Positions 52,653-62,262 of a stretch of DNA of 64,000 bases are shown in pieces (position 1 is the first letter of the stretch; every line of letters starts with the position of its first letter). A program made the position numbers and the translations under genes. Origin of the DNA: Roseivivax lentus (GTDB taxonomy: Bacteria; Pseudomonadota; Alphaproteobacteria; Rhodobacterales; Rhodobacteraceae); NCBI RefSeq assembly GCF_900156805.1, contig NZ_FTOQ01000007.1:115381-179380 (forward strand). Reading direction: 5' to 3'. Below the pieces are notes generated by a model. That model did not search any database. It had not been told where the DNA came from and worked only from the letters and a program-made list of their open reading frames with translations.

Positions 52653-53105
52653 ATGAAGACATTGGCAACGCGGAGCAATTTCCGCACCTGTTTTCCGCGC
52701 GTTTCGGTAATCGCCAGCGCCACGCTGGCCTTCTCGGCCTTCTCGGCCTCCTCGTCCGCAGCCGAGGAGCATTTTCCGACCGAACATGCCGGCCTGCAGG
52801 TTGAAGAACTCGCCGTCGTGTCCGCAGCATCAATGGAGCGGCAACTGGGTCTTGAGGGCCGCATCCTGCTGGCACGCCGGATCACCATCGAGCCCGGCGG
52901 TCAGATCGCGCGACACGGACATGAAACCGTACCCGGCATCGTCTTCATGGAAAGCGGCTCTTGGACGGAAGGCACGCCCGATAGAGAAATCGTCCATTCC
53001 GCTGGCGATACCTTCATCGAGGATGCCGATACGACGCACTGGTTCTACAACCGCGGCGACGAGCCTGCCTCCGGCCTCGTGTTCGACATCAAGCCAGCGG
53101 GTTGA
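52653..53105 (+). CDS. Exported cupin-domain protein
   Basis: A 150-residue exported protein. A signal peptide ends near SSSAAEE. The single cupin barrel shows LLARRITIEPGGQIARHGHETVPGIVFMESGSWTEG with metal ligands His and Glu, then AGDTFIEDADTTHWFYNRGDEPASGLVFDI with the second His. Such proteins bind a metal or a small molecule; the role is unknown. The ATG at 52653 lies nine bases after AGGA. Divergent to the GcvA-type regulator. Confidence 0.88.
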   Translation: MKTLATRSNFRTCFPRVSVIASATLAFSAFSASSSAAEEHFPTEHAGLQVEELAVVSAASMERQLGLEGRILLARRITIEPGGQIARHGHETVPGIVFMESGSWTEGTPDREIVHSAGDTFIEDADTTHWFYNRGDEPASGLVFDIKPAG

Positions 53106-53407
53106 TGTTTTGAGGATGAGAAGCAATCGCCGCGGCGGGCGCGACGACCGGCCGCGGCATTACGTGGAGAGAGCTGGACGAAGAAACCGCTATCAACGGG
53201 CGGCGGCAATCGGAAATGGAAGCGGTGCCCTGCGGGCGAAATCGAACAAACGACACGAACACTCTCAATCCTGTCCTGCGAAGCAGTGGCCCGCCGAACA
53301 CCTTGAAACGCACATGCCCAGCGGTGCTGTTTCTGCGAGCGCTGATCTGACGGCGAAAGCGACGTTTTCGCGGGTTTCCTCCTGCCAATGATGCCACGCC
53401 CTGCAAT
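53106..53407. other. Intergenic stretch after the cupin gene
   Basis: About 300 bases. GCCGCGGC occurs twice (53129-53136 and 53151-53158); because it is self-complementary it can fold as a stem and may terminate the cupin transcript. I see no gene. Confidence 0.4.
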
Positions 53408-53893
53408 TCAGAACACGCCAAGAGCGAGCCCCGCACGCATGGCCGCCCCGAGGTCGCGACACTTGGCGAGATCGTTTTCCGGTATGCTCTTCTCGGCCAA
53501 GATCTGCTCAGGAGTCTGTGCATGCGTGCAGATCACGAGCGGGGATTGCACCTCTTTCAGCCGCCATCCTTGCGCAATGCGCGCGGTCTGCCGCACCGCG
53601 TTTTCACCGTCCGAGCCGGCGCAGACCATCTGCGCGTAGGGCCGTCCCTCGATCTTTCCCAGCACCGGGTAGTAGCAACGGTCAAAGAAGTCTTTCATGA
53701 TCCCCGCAAGCGCCGCCAAGTTCTCAGGTCCACAGAAGATATAGCCGGCAGAGCCCAGCAAGTCGTCTGGCCCTGCCTCACTGGCAGCCTTCATGATCGT
53801 TTCAACTTCGTCTCGAGCCGACGTCGCAGCAGCCTCGGCCATCTGGCGACTGCCACCGGTTTTCGAGTGATACACCACGAGAAGCTGGGTCAT
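53408..53893 (-). CDS. Flavodoxin-like NAD(P)H-dependent oxidoreductase
   Basis: A 161-residue flavodoxin-fold protein. The FMN phosphate loop is VVYHSKTGGSRQMAEAAA (about 6-22), followed by DLLGSAGYIFCGPENLAALAGIMKDFFDRCYY, the typical second FMN-binding part, and AQMVCAGSDGENAV for the third. It probably reduces a small substrate or serves as an electron carrier; the partner is unknown. The ATG at 53893 is used. It stands alone. Confidence 0.9.
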   Translation of the reverse strand: MTQLLVVYHSKTGGSRQMAEAAATSARDEVETIMKAASEAGPDDLLGSAGYIFCGPENLAALAGIMKDFFDRCYYPVLGKIEGRPYAQMVCAGSDGENAVRQTARIAQGWRLKEVQSPLVICTHAQTPEQILAEKSIPENDLAKCRDLGAAMRAGLALGVF

Positions 53894-54204
53894 GTCAGAA
53901 CGCTATCCCGGGAGTGCCGGATGTCAAAGCGGCGGGGAGGATTAAAGCCCGTGGTTCGCAGCCAAACACGCTGCGCCTGCGCGGTATCTATGCCGCCAAA
54001 AGTTCGCCCTCGAATGTCTCGAAGTTCGCGACGTCTTCTGCGGCGTACTCGAACAGGTGCCTTTCGGCCCGCCGCGCTACCGCGCAGATCGCCTCTAAGC
54101 GCTCGATGGTCGGGCGTATCTCGTCTGATCCTGCGTCGAAAGCGCATGATGCCCCGAGGCGGCGATCCCTTGACCGGAGCGGCGCGCATTGCCCGAAGCC
54201 GGTC
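53894..54204. other. Stretch between flavodoxin and sqdC
   Basis: About 310 bases. On the - strand a frame from about 54150 to 53988 ends RLEAICAVARRAERHLFEYAAEDVANFETFEGELLAA, which has a protein-like composition but no clear start. It may be the remains of a small gene. Nothing else is seen. Confidence 0.35.
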
Positions 54205-55032
54205 TCAAGCGGCTGGAACGATGCCTGCCGCCATGGCGGGCAGGGCACGCTCCAGCCCCGACAAGCCGGAAGGCCGCCATCCCAGCGCGGACAGCCGCGC
54301 GCAGTCCATCACGCTTATCGGCGCGTCGCTTTTCTCCGGCGGGGCATGTGCGATCTTCAGATACGCGCCGAGGCGGGCCAGCAGGTCATGGCGATCGAGC
54401 ACGATGTCCGAGGCGTTGAACGCGCCGCTTTCCCGGGTCCGCAGCAAAATCTGAACCGCTTCTGCCAGATCGTCTCCGTGAACCTCCGTGCCGCGCCGGG
54501 GCGCAATCTTCTTGCCGGCGGCGAAGTCCTGAAACAGCGTCCTCCATTTATGCGCTGGGCCGGGACCGTAGACGCCCGTCGCGCGCAGGGACGCACCGCT
54601 GAAACCGGGCGCGGTCATCTCTGCCAGCGCCTGTTCGGCCTGCCATTTGACCTCTCCGTAAAGCGTATCGGGCTTCGGGGGCAGATCTTCGGTGAGCCGG
54701 GTGCCCGCGGGATACTCTCCGTAGATCGCACGGGTACTCAGGAAAACGACGCGCGGCACGCCCGCGCGGCGGGCCGCCTCGAATAGCCGGATCGTGCCGT
54801 CGCGGTTGTTGCGGACGAAGGCCGCGGGGTCCGATCCTTCGCCGCCGCGATAGCGCTCCGGCACGTGATCCAGCGCGCAATGGACAAGCGCGTCGCAGCC
54901 CGAAAGGTCGGGCGCGTCGCCGAGCCGAAAGGCCGGGCGCGACAAGGCAAGCACCGCCTGTTGACGCGCGCGGCAGGCCGCGACGATGAACGCGCCGACA
55001 CGCCCGGTGGCCCCGGTGATGGCGACCCTCAC
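54205..55032 (-). CDS. sqdC: SqdC-like NAD-dependent epimerase/reductase
   Basis: A 275-residue extended SDR. The nucleotide loop is ITGATGRVGAF (about 5-15) and the active site STRAIYGEYPAG with YGEVKWQAE gives YxxxK. It ends without a membrane segment. In Rhodobacter the sulfolipid operon is sqdB-sqdD-sqdC, and this gene has the sqdC place, so a role late in sulfoquinovosyl lipid formation is inferred. The start is a GTG at 55032 overlapping the sqdD stop (GTGA). Confidence 0.75.
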   Translation of the reverse strand: MRVAITGATGRVGAFIVAACRARQQAVLALSRPAFRLGDAPDLSGCDALVHCALDHVPERYRGGEGSDPAAFVRNNRDGTIRLFEAARRAGVPRVVFLSTRAIYGEYPAGTRLTEDLPPKPDTLYGEVKWQAEQALAEMTAPGFSGASLRATGVYGPGPAHKWRTLFQDFAAGKKIAPRRGTEVHGDDLAEAVQILLRTRESGAFNASDIVLDRHDLLARLGAYLKIAHAPPEKSDAPISVMDCARLSALGWRPSGLSGLERALPAMAAGIVPAA

Positions 55033-55829
55033 TTCGGCCCCGGAAGCTGGGATATGTCCGGGATGTCGCCGCCCTCCGCGTAGGATTGCCAAAGCGCGAT
55101 CAGCGGGCGCAAAACCTCCGCTTTCTCATGGGTTTGCCAGGGCTTTTCATATTGAAAATGCAGAACGTGGATGTCGTCCCAGCGCCATAGATCGGGCAGG
55201 TTGATCCAGACATATTGCAGCATGTTCATGAAAACCGGCAGCCCGTGCCAATCGGGAAAATAGGATTGCAGAAAGGTCTGGTCCGTGCGCCGCCAGAATG
55301 CGTCCGGCTGATCGAGGCGCGCCAGCATGTCTTCGAAGATCGCCTGCGACGGGCGGGCGGTGAACACGCCGGAATTCATGCGGTGAAAATCGCCGAGGCT
55401 TTCATAGACATTCGGCGCGGCGCAGAATTCGGGGTATTCGAAGAGCTTGTCGATGTTGCGCAGCACAAGCGTGTCCGCATCCAGGAACACGACACGCGCA
55501 TAGGGCAGTTGCCAGAGGCGAAGCTTGCAGAAATTGTCGAGCGGGGTATGAAACGCGGGCTTCGTGCCTTTCGTGAAGGGGGCCGCCGCATGCAGGGCCT
55601 GACGGGCGTGGCGCTGGTTGAAGGCATCGGATGTCGGCAGCAGGTCGATCGCCACGAGCCGCGCGCCCTGATCGACCAGGGGGCCGAGCGCCGTTTTGGG
55701 CACGCCACCCGTATGCATGACGACAAGATCGGCCTCGGTGCCCGAGGCCCGCAGGGATCGCAGAAGCGCCCCGGCCCCCAACGCGAAATCCGAGTTGGTG
55801 ACCAGCGTGACATAGGCGTTCGGGGTCAT
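55029..55829 (-). CDS. sqdD: Sulfoquinovosyl-type glycosyltransferase SqdD (GT8)
   Basis: A 266-residue GT8 (glycogenin-like) glycosyltransferase. The metal site FLDADTLVLRNIDKLF (DxD about 117-119) and the early YVTLVTNSDFALGAGALLRSLR are clear, as is MNSGVFTARPS. In the sqdBDC operon SqdD is thought to transfer the sulfosugar to diacylglycerol. It overlaps its upstream neighbour sqdB by four bases (ATGA) and sqdC by GTGA. Confidence 0.88.
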   Translation of the reverse strand: MTPNAYVTLVTNSDFALGAGALLRSLRASGTEADLVVMHTGGVPKTALGPLVDQGARLVAIDLLPTSDAFNQRHARQALHAAAPFTKGTKPAFHTPLDNFCKLRLWQLPYARVVFLDADTLVLRNIDKLFEYPEFCAAPNVYESLGDFHRMNSGVFTARPSQAIFEDMLARLDQPDAFWRRTDQTFLQSYFPDWHGLPVFMNMLQYVWINLPDLWRWDDIHVLHFQYEKPWQTHEKAEVLRPLIALWQSYAEGGDIPDISQLPGPK

Positions 55830-57043
55830 GACACCGACTTGATCCGGGTGCTTTCAGGGTCTTTTTCGACGCGAGCCCCGATGGTCTTGGTCCAGGCGCT
55901 CAGCGCGGGCACGCGGCTGCGGTCGATCCGGTGGGCGAACTTGCGGGCGACCTCGACCACCTCCTCGAGCAGCCCTTCCTGCAGGGTCGTGGGATTGAGG
56001 CCGAGCGACAGGAATTGTTCGTTCTTCACGACAAGGTCGTTCTCGGGGGCTTCCTTGCGCGGGTTGGGAAGATAGGCCACGCGGGCCCCGGTCATCCCGG
56101 CGATCATCTCGGCCAGATCGCGCACGCGGTGCGTTTCGGTCATCTGGTTGAAGATCTTGACCCGGTCGCCCGCCTCGGGCGCATCAGACAGGGCCAGCTC
56201 GATGCAGCGCACCGAATCCTGGATATGGATGAAGGCGCGCGTCTGCCCGCCGGTGCCATGCACGGTCAGCGGGTAGTCGATGGCCGCCTGGATCAGGAAC
56301 CGGTTGAGGACCGTGCCGTAATCGCCGTCATAGTCGAAACGATTGATCAATTGCGGATGACGGCGGGTCTGGTCGGTATGGGTGCCCCAGACGATCCCCT
56401 GATGCAGATCGGTGATCCGCAGACCGTCATTCTGGGCATAGAACTGGAACAGGATCTGATCGAGCGACTTGGTCATGTGATAGACCGATCCGGGCCGCGT
56501 CGGATAGAGGATCTCCTGCGCCTGTTTGCCCGACGGCGTGTCGATCTCGATTTCGAGATACCCCTCCGGGATCGGCGCGCCCACCGAGGAATAGCCGTAA
56601 ACGCCCATCGTGCCGAGATGCACCAGATGCGCGTCGATGCCGGTCTCGACCAGAGCCGTCAGCAGGTTGTGCGTGGCACTGACGTTGTTGTTGACCGTGT
56701 AGACCTTGTGGCGGTCGGATTTCATCGAATACGGCGCTGCGCGCTGCTCGGCGAAATGGATGATCGCGTCCGGCTTCTCCGCGTCGAGCCACTGGCGCAG
56801 GCGTTCGTATTCCTTGGCGAGATCGAGCAGATGGAAGTGCAGGACCCGGCCCGTCTCCTGCTTCCAGATCCGGCACCGTTCCTGGATGCTGTCCATCGGT
56901 GTGAGCGATTGCACCCCGAGTTCCGTGTCGATCCAGCGGCGCGAGAGGTTGTCGATGATGTGGACCTCGTGGTCCGCATTTGACAGGTGGAGGGCCGTGG
57001 GCCAACCGCAAAAACCATCGCCTCCAAGCACCGCGATCTTCAT
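55826..57043 (-). CDS. sqdB: UDP-sulfoquinovose synthase SqdB
   Basis: A 405-residue extended SDR. It has VLGGDGFCGWPTALHLS at the N-terminus, HFAEQRAAPYSMKSDRHKV, the active-site YHMTKSLDQ (YxxxK), GIVWGTHTDQT and TRAFIHIQDSVRCIEL, all diagnostic of SqdB. It joins sulfite to UDP-glucose to make UDP-sulfoquinovose for the membrane sulfolipid SQDG, used by phototrophs and by cells short of phosphate. The ATG at 57043 follows GGAGA. First gene of sqdBDC. Confidence 0.95.
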   Translation of the reverse strand: MKIAVLGGDGFCGWPTALHLSNADHEVHIIDNLSRRWIDTELGVQSLTPMDSIQERCRIWKQETGRVLHFHLLDLAKEYERLRQWLDAEKPDAIIHFAEQRAAPYSMKSDRHKVYTVNNNVSATHNLLTALVETGIDAHLVHLGTMGVYGYSSVGAPIPEGYLEIEIDTPSGKQAQEILYPTRPGSVYHMTKSLDQILFQFYAQNDGLRITDLHQGIVWGTHTDQTRRHPQLINRFDYDGDYGTVLNRFLIQAAIDYPLTVHGTGGQTRAFIHIQDSVRCIELALSDAPEAGDRVKIFNQMTETHRVRDLAEMIAGMTGARVAYLPNPRKEAPENDLVVKNEQFLSLGLNPTTLQEGLLEEVVEVARKFAHRIDRSRVPALSAWTKTIGARVEKDPESTRIKSVS

Positions 57044-57279
57044 ATCCGTCTTCTCCGCAAATCCATCTTCGATCTCACCGCCGGGGGATACACAACCCGC
57101 CGGCAAATGTCATATGAAGACTTGACGAAGCGGGCGCCCAAGGTGGTCAGCTTCCGGACCCCGGCCGAACGCGCGGGCGGGGGCAGGGGCCGTATGACGG
57201 GCACGCGCATCCCCGCATTCGAAGGCCGCAAGACCTCGTGCGGGCCTGCCGCAAGCGCGCGACAAACCTGCCCCGGGTC

Positions 57280-58773
57280 CTAATCCTGCCGCCCCATCAG
57301 CCGATCGATCGGTGCGTAATCGTCGGTCAGGATCTGCCCTCGTGTCTCGGCCAGCTGCGCCACGAGCCCGTCGGCCAGGGCGCCGAACCGCGTCTGGTCC
57401 GGGGCAGGCACGATTATGGCGTCCTGCGCGGTCCTGGTCTCACCGCCGACGACCACGAAGACCATCCGCTCACCGGGCAGGGGCTGCGCCTGCCTGGTCC
57501 AGACCTCGACCACCGGAAAGGCCGTCTGCATCGTCCTCACGATGGAGGCCAGCGCCTCGAGACGGTTCTCGTGGTCGATCACGTTCATCAAGAAGCTGCC
57601 CCCCGGGGCCAGCCGCGCCTCCGCGAGCCGGAAGAATTCCTGCGTGACCAGGTGCACCGGGACGACCACATCGGTGAAGGCATCGCCGATGATGATGTCG
57701 TAGCGGGCATCGGGGCGGGTCAGAAGCGCGCGCCGTCCGTCTTCGTCCAGCACCCGGGCGGTGGTTGGATCGAACCAGAAAGCGTCGGCAGCCAGCCGGG
57801 TCACTTCGGGGTCGATCTCGGCCACGGTGATGGCCCCCGTGCCGCGAGATGCGAAAGCCCTCGGCACCGCGTAATTCCCGCCGCCGATGTGGAAACTGGT
57901 GAAATCGGGCCGGGATGCGCGCAGCCGCGCGAGCGCGTCCAGCATCGCGGTGTGATCGGTGAACTGCACCTCAGGCAGATCCCGCGCGCTGATGCCATGG
58001 GCGAGGTGGTCTATGACCATGAGCCGCACGGGGCGGGCCGGATCCGCCGACAGATCGTCGACGCGCAGGCAGAAATAGCGGCTTTCGCGATCGCAAGGCG
58101 CCGGTGCCGCAAGCGCCAGTCCCGCGACGACCAGTGCGAGCGCGGAGACGGCGAGGGCCAGGGGCAGCCTCTTTGCGCGGCCCATCCAGAAAAACAGCAC
58201 GCCGGTCGTCACATAGACCATGGTCACGATGGCCAGCGTCAGGGCAGAGCCGAGCCAGGATATGAACAGGAAGCCCGCAAGCAACGTGCCGGCGATGGCC
58301 CCCACCGCCCCGGCGGCGAACATCGCCCCAAGCGCCGGTCCGGTCCGGTCGGAGGCGAGGACGGCGATCTTGGTCAGGACCGGTGCGGGCACCCCGGCAA
58401 AGAAGGAGGGCAGGAAGAAGACCAGCGTCGTCAGCGCGGTGATCCCCCAGACCGGATGCGCGGTCACGGCAAGCACCGGGCCCGCGAGCCAAGGCAGGAT
58501 CAGCACCGAGGCCGCGGTCATGATCGCCCCCGCGAGGAGCGCGCCGCCGGTCCACGAGAGAGCACCCCCGGCGGGCTTTTCGGCCAACCGCCCGCCCCAC
58601 CAATGCCCGGCGGAGAACCCGGCAAGCACCACAGCGATCACCGCGGTCCAGGTGTAAAGCGACATGCCCACATGCGGGGCCAGCATGCGCCCGGCCACGA
58701 TCTCAACCACGAGAGACGCTGCGCTGATCACGGCCTGAGCCAGCACCAACAGCCAAACCGGAAAGCTGCGCAT
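57280..58773 (-). CDS. Membrane-fused spermidine-synthase-like protein
   Basis: A 497-residue protein of the fused MFS/spermidine synthase type. The N-terminal half (1-225) has about seven membrane helices, starting FPVWLLVLAQAVISAASLVVEIVAGRMLAP. The C-terminal half has a methyltransferase-like fold with FHIGGGNYAVPRAFASRG, VAEIDPEVTRLAADAF and YDIIIGDAF, similar to SpeE. Its substrate is uncertain. The ATG at 58773 gives a normal N-terminus; site weak. It lies 236 bases upstream of sqdB on the same strand. Confidence 0.85.
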   Translation of the reverse strand: MRSFPVWLLVLAQAVISAASLVVEIVAGRMLAPHVGMSLYTWTAVIAVVLAGFSAGHWWGGRLAEKPAGGALSWTGGALLAGAIMTAASVLILPWLAGPVLAVTAHPVWGITALTTLVFFLPSFFAGVPAPVLTKIAVLASDRTGPALGAMFAAGAVGAIAGTLLAGFLFISWLGSALTLAIVTMVYVTTGVLFFWMGRAKRLPLALAVSALALVVAGLALAAPAPCDRESRYFCLRVDDLSADPARPVRLMVIDHLAHGISARDLPEVQFTDHTAMLDALARLRASRPDFTSFHIGGGNYAVPRAFASRGTGAITVAEIDPEVTRLAADAFWFDPTTARVLDEDGRRALLTRPDARYDIIIGDAFTDVVVPVHLVTQEFFRLAEARLAPGGSFLMNVIDHENRLEALASIVRTMQTAFPVVEVWTRQAQPLPGERMVFVVVGGETRTAQDAIIVPAPDQTRFGALADGLVAQLAETRGQILTDDYAPIDRLMGRQD

Positions 58774-59058
58774 CGTCGCGGGCCCGTCAGTATTTCCACA
58801 TCCGGGCAGATGAGATGAAGTGATCCCCCAGAGCAAGGGCAATCTTGGCCGCGGGGGCGACGCCCGACATGTCGATCCGGGTTTGGGGACGGGTCGGGGC
58901 GGTGCGCGGGCGGTGTGGCCGGACAGCGAAGGAGGTGGGTTCGGCCGACGTCCAGCCGACGACCTTTCCTCGCGTCCCTCTGGCGGCCATGAAAAGTGGC
59001 CCGGTTTTGGAGGGAGAAATTCATTTCGGGTGCCTTGGGCCGCTCTTCAGCGGTGAAT

Positions 59059-60576
59059 TCATCCCCGGGCCGACGACATGAGCCGCTCCACAGCCGCAAA
59101 ATACTCCTGCTGCCGGGCAGGGCAGCAGATGGGAAAATTATCGGCGAAGCGCATGAAATCGAAATCGGGAAAGGTCGATTTCAGCTTGGTTTCCTCCGCC
59201 ACGGCCTCTTCGCCGCGCCCGAGCATCGCCAGGGACAGACAGCGGAAGGCCATCGCGGAGATTTCCTCCGGGGCGGACCACGAACTGGAAATGCACCTTT
59301 CGTGATCCCCTGACAGAAACGCGATGCCCGCCTCGGCGAAATAGACCCAGCTCGGCGGCGTCTTGTTTTGCCGCAAGACGCTATCCAGAACCGCGACGGC
59401 CCCGTCGGCGTCATCCGTCAAGGCGGCCTTGGCGGTCGCCACGCAGACCATGGCATCGGAATCCCCCAGCATGCTGGCCTCGGCCCGGTCCAGCAGCGCA
59501 AGACCACCTGCGAGATTGCCGATCCGCGCCGTGTTCATCGCCATCAGCGCCAGATTGACGGGGTCGGTCGGGGCAAGTTTGAACGCGGTTCTGAACGCGT
59601 GATCGGACGTCTCGAGGAAGCGCCTGTCGCGTCCGGGCACGACCGAATAGGCCCATCGCAGCTCCAGCGCATAGACCAGCCATGCTCGCGAAAACGTCGG
59701 GTCAAGCCGCACGGATTGCTCCAGATGGGCGATGGACCGCTGAAGCGAGTCCGCATCGAGCCGCATTTCCAGGTCGCATCCGAGGACGAAGTGTTCGAAC
59801 GCGTTCAGCTGCACGGGGTTCTTGCGTGCGGCGGATTTGTATTCTGCCCGGTGCAATTCGCCATGCCAGCCGGTCAGGGCGAAGACGATGGTGCTGGAGA
59901 TGTCGTCGACCAACCGGCCCGCATCGCCGGCCCCGAGGTCAAGCCGGGTGCCCCAGAGGCTTCGGCCCCGGGCGGCTTCCACCAATTGCACCCGCGTTCT
60001 CACATCATCGCCGAGCCGCGTGTAGCCGGCCTCGAGGATATAGCTCGCGTTCACGTCGCGCGCGAAGCTGCGGATGTCACCGATCTCGCCCGAGGGAATC
60101 GCGCTCTGGCGGGCCACCACGCCGATGTAATGGAACCGTGCCAGGTGGTTGATGACCTCGGACGCGACCTGGTCGGCAAGATCGTTCAGCAGCGGGTCCT
60201 GCGTCAGCGGGGGTTTCAGCACCGCGACGGTGGGCCGGTATTCGCCTTCGCCCTGAGCCAGAGACGCCGCAGCGTCCGCGCCGGGTTCGATATCGCCGAT
60301 CAGCCGAAATCCCTTGCCGCGGACCGTCTCGATGTAGCGCGGCCGTCTCGGATCGTCTCCGAGGGCAATTCGCAGGTCATGGATGTATTCGCGCACGAGG
60401 TCGGGCGTCACATGGGTCTCCGCCCAGACCTCCTCGAGCACCGTGTCCACCGACACGATCTCGCCCTTGTGCCGTTCGAGACAGGCAAAGACCTGTGCGG
60501 CCTTGGCGGTCAGCTGGACCACACGTTCCGGGGAGACCAGTCGTCGGTCCTCCTCGGAGAAGTACCAGTCCGTCAC
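59059..60576 (-). CDS. Winged-helix transcription factor with TolB-like and TPR regions
   Basis: A 505-residue regulator. The N-terminal OmpR/PhoB-type winged helix (1-95) has VVQLTAKAAQVFACLERHKGEIVSVDTVLEEVW and RPRYIETVRGKGFRLIG. A region like those of adenylate-cyclase-linked TPR proteins follows (105-215, TVAVLKPPLTQDPLLNDLADQVASEVINHLARFHYIGVVARQS). The rest is TPR-like (about 250-490). No membrane helix, unlike CadC. The start is the GTG at 60576, eight bases after GAGGAG. It faces the BTRD1 gene, a likely target. A small hairpin at 59040-59053 follows the stop. Confidence 0.87.
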   Translation of the reverse strand: MTDWYFSEEDRRLVSPERVVQLTAKAAQVFACLERHKGEIVSVDTVLEEVWAETHVTPDLVREYIHDLRIALGDDPRRPRYIETVRGKGFRLIGDIEPGADAAASLAQGEGEYRPTVAVLKPPLTQDPLLNDLADQVASEVINHLARFHYIGVVARQSAIPSGEIGDIRSFARDVNASYILEAGYTRLGDDVRTRVQLVEAARGRSLWGTRLDLGAGDAGRLVDDISSTIVFALTGWHGELHRAEYKSAARKNPVQLNAFEHFVLGCDLEMRLDADSLQRSIAHLEQSVRLDPTFSRAWLVYALELRWAYSVVPGRDRRFLETSDHAFRTAFKLAPTDPVNLALMAMNTARIGNLAGGLALLDRAEASMLGDSDAMVCVATAKAALTDDADGAVAVLDSVLRQNKTPPSWVYFAEAGIAFLSGDHERCISSSWSAPEEISAMAFRCLSLAMLGRGEEAVAEETKLKSTFPDFDFMRFADNFPICCPARQQEYFAAVERLMSSARG

Positions 60577-60767
60577 TGCATCCACTCCTCACGTCCGGGT
60601 ATCATGACGGTTTGTCTTGCGCTGCGTCCCTTGGGCCTCGGCGACCCCCACTGCGCGGTCCACGAAAACTCCACAGAACTCAACGTGCAGGGAACAGCCG
60701 GGCCCCGCATCCTCGGGGCGCGTTGGTGACGACCGGTCTTTGCCGCATCGCCCCGCGCACCCATTGA

Positions 60768-62219
60768 TTGATCAGCAATTTAAGGAAAAAGGCATTGTTT
60801 GGATTGAGTTTTGATCCTCCGAGAGCCTCTCGGGCGCATCGCCCGGCAGGCCCCGTGCGCACCCGGCCGGTTCGGTTCTCCGCGGGTTGCGCGGCCCTGG
60901 CGGGGCTCTTGGCGACCACGGCCCTGCCGGCACTTGCGGACGAACTGCGCTACGAGGCCGTCTGGCATTCCGGGTCCGGCACCAACATAGTCACCGGGCC
61001 CGAACCCCGCGCCGATTTCATCGCGACCGGCGAGGCGCAGACGGCGGCCGGACGCAGGCTCATCGATGTCGAAAGCGCCGTCGTCGACGGAGAGCGGGTC
61101 TATACGGGCCTGTGGATCGGTGGCAGCGGGACCAACCTGTTCTTCGGCCCGATCAGCGCCATCGAAATGCGCGAGACGATCCGCGAACGGACCGAGCAGG
61201 GTCTGCGGATGGTCGATTTCGAGGTCTTCCGCACGGCCAATGGCGGACGCCGGTACCTGTCGGTGTGGCGGCCCGGTACAGGCGAGCAGATGCTGACGGG
61301 ACCCATGGAGGACGCGTTTCTCGCCCGCGGACAACGCCTCGTCGAAGACGAAGGCATGCGGCTGATCGATGTCGAGGTCGAACGGCGCCAGGGCGTTCTG
61401 CTCTATCACGGGCTCTTCCGCACCGGCACGGGCAGCAACCGCATCACCACCCCGCTGTCGCGCCAGGAGTTCCGCACCCGGCGCGAGGAAATGCGGGCCA
61501 TGGGTCTCGAGCTGGTCGATCTCGAGCGCATTCGAAGCAACGGTCAAACCCGTTTCATCGGTGTCTGGGCCGGCGGCGACGGCGAAGGCCAGATATCCCT
61601 GCCGCGCAGTTTCGAGGACTTCGTCGCCTTCGGTGAGGCCCATACGGCCGACGGTTTCCGCACCAATGACATCGAATTGCGCGTGCGCCGGGATGGGCCC
61701 GGTCCGGACCCGGACCCCGACCCCTTTCCCGATCCTGATCCGGTCCCCGATCCCGATCCGCCGCAGGAGCTTCCGGCGTGGTTGTCGATCTCGACGCAGG
61801 GCAATCCGACCGTCGAAGTCCGCCTGGGAAGCCAGGCAGACAACCCCGAGGGATATCACATCACGATCCATGACAGCCTTCTGCCTGATACGCTTCCGCT
61901 GGATTCCGATTTCAATCCGATCATCCCGCTCGACTTCTGCGGGCTGCGGGTCTTCCATCCCAGCAGCAGCTTCTGGGAGACCAGTTCCGGCGCGCTGGTC
62001 GAGGACGGCATTCATCTGCACGTGCCCTCCTATAGCGACCCGGAAGTGGAACCCTTCGCCTTCCAGGGGGTCCGCTTCGAAGGTCCGATCGGCGGCTGCG
62101 CAGAGGAAGACCCGCCCTGGGATTTCCCCTTCCCGCTGGCCAATACGCCGAACGATCCGCAAGGTCAGTCGCTGCGCCTGATCTTCATCCATCCGGAGGT
62201 CGTCGAGTTTCTGGAGTAA
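60768..62219 (+). CDS. Exported tandem-repeat protein (BTRD1-like)
   Basis: Up to 483 residues. A signal peptide (about 30-58, ending PALADE) precedes five similar repeats of about 46 residues (58-300), each with Y-x-VW-x-x-GSGTN, an F in the middle and GxRLIDVE near the end. These look like bacterial tandem repeat domain 1. A Pro/Asp linker (PDPDPDPF..., about 305-330) leads to an unknown C-terminal domain of about 150 residues with two or three Cys. The start is uncertain: a TTG at 60768, or a GTG at 60855 that better fits the signal. Divergent to the winged-helix regulator. Confidence 0.8.
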   Translation: MISNLRKKALFGLSFDPPRASRAHRPAGPVRTRPVRFSAGCAALAGLLATTALPALADELRYEAVWHSGSGTNIVTGPEPRADFIATGEAQTAAGRRLIDVESAVVDGERVYTGLWIGGSGTNLFFGPISAIEMRETIRERTEQGLRMVDFEVFRTANGGRRYLSVWRPGTGEQMLTGPMEDAFLARGQRLVEDEGMRLIDVEVERRQGVLLYHGLFRTGTGSNRITTPLSRQEFRTRREEMRAMGLELVDLERIRSNGQTRFIGVWAGGDGEGQISLPRSFEDFVAFGEAHTADGFRTNDIELRVRRDGPGPDPDPDPFPDPDPVPDPDPPQELPAWLSISTQGNPTVEVRLGSQADNPEGYHITIHDSLLPDTLPLDSDFNPIIPLDFCGLRVFHPSSSFWETSSGALVEDGIHLHVPSYSDPEVEPFAFQGVRFEGPIGGCAEEDPPWDFPFPLANTPNDPQGQSLRLIFIHPEVVEFLE

Positions 62220-62236
62220 GGCTCGTGTGATCGCAA

Positions 62237-62262
62237 GCAAGGGACGCGCAGGCGCCCCTTGC
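62237..62262 (+). terminator. Terminator after the tandem-repeat gene
   Basis: GCAAGGG (62237-62243) and CCCTTGC (62256-62262) pair, with CGC and GCG pairing inside the loop, 17 bases past the stop. No T-run. Confidence 0.55.

Noticed and set aside
61688..61770. GAYCCNGAYCC-type DNA repeat
   Set aside because: It simply encodes the Pro/Asp linker of the exported protein and needs no other explanation.
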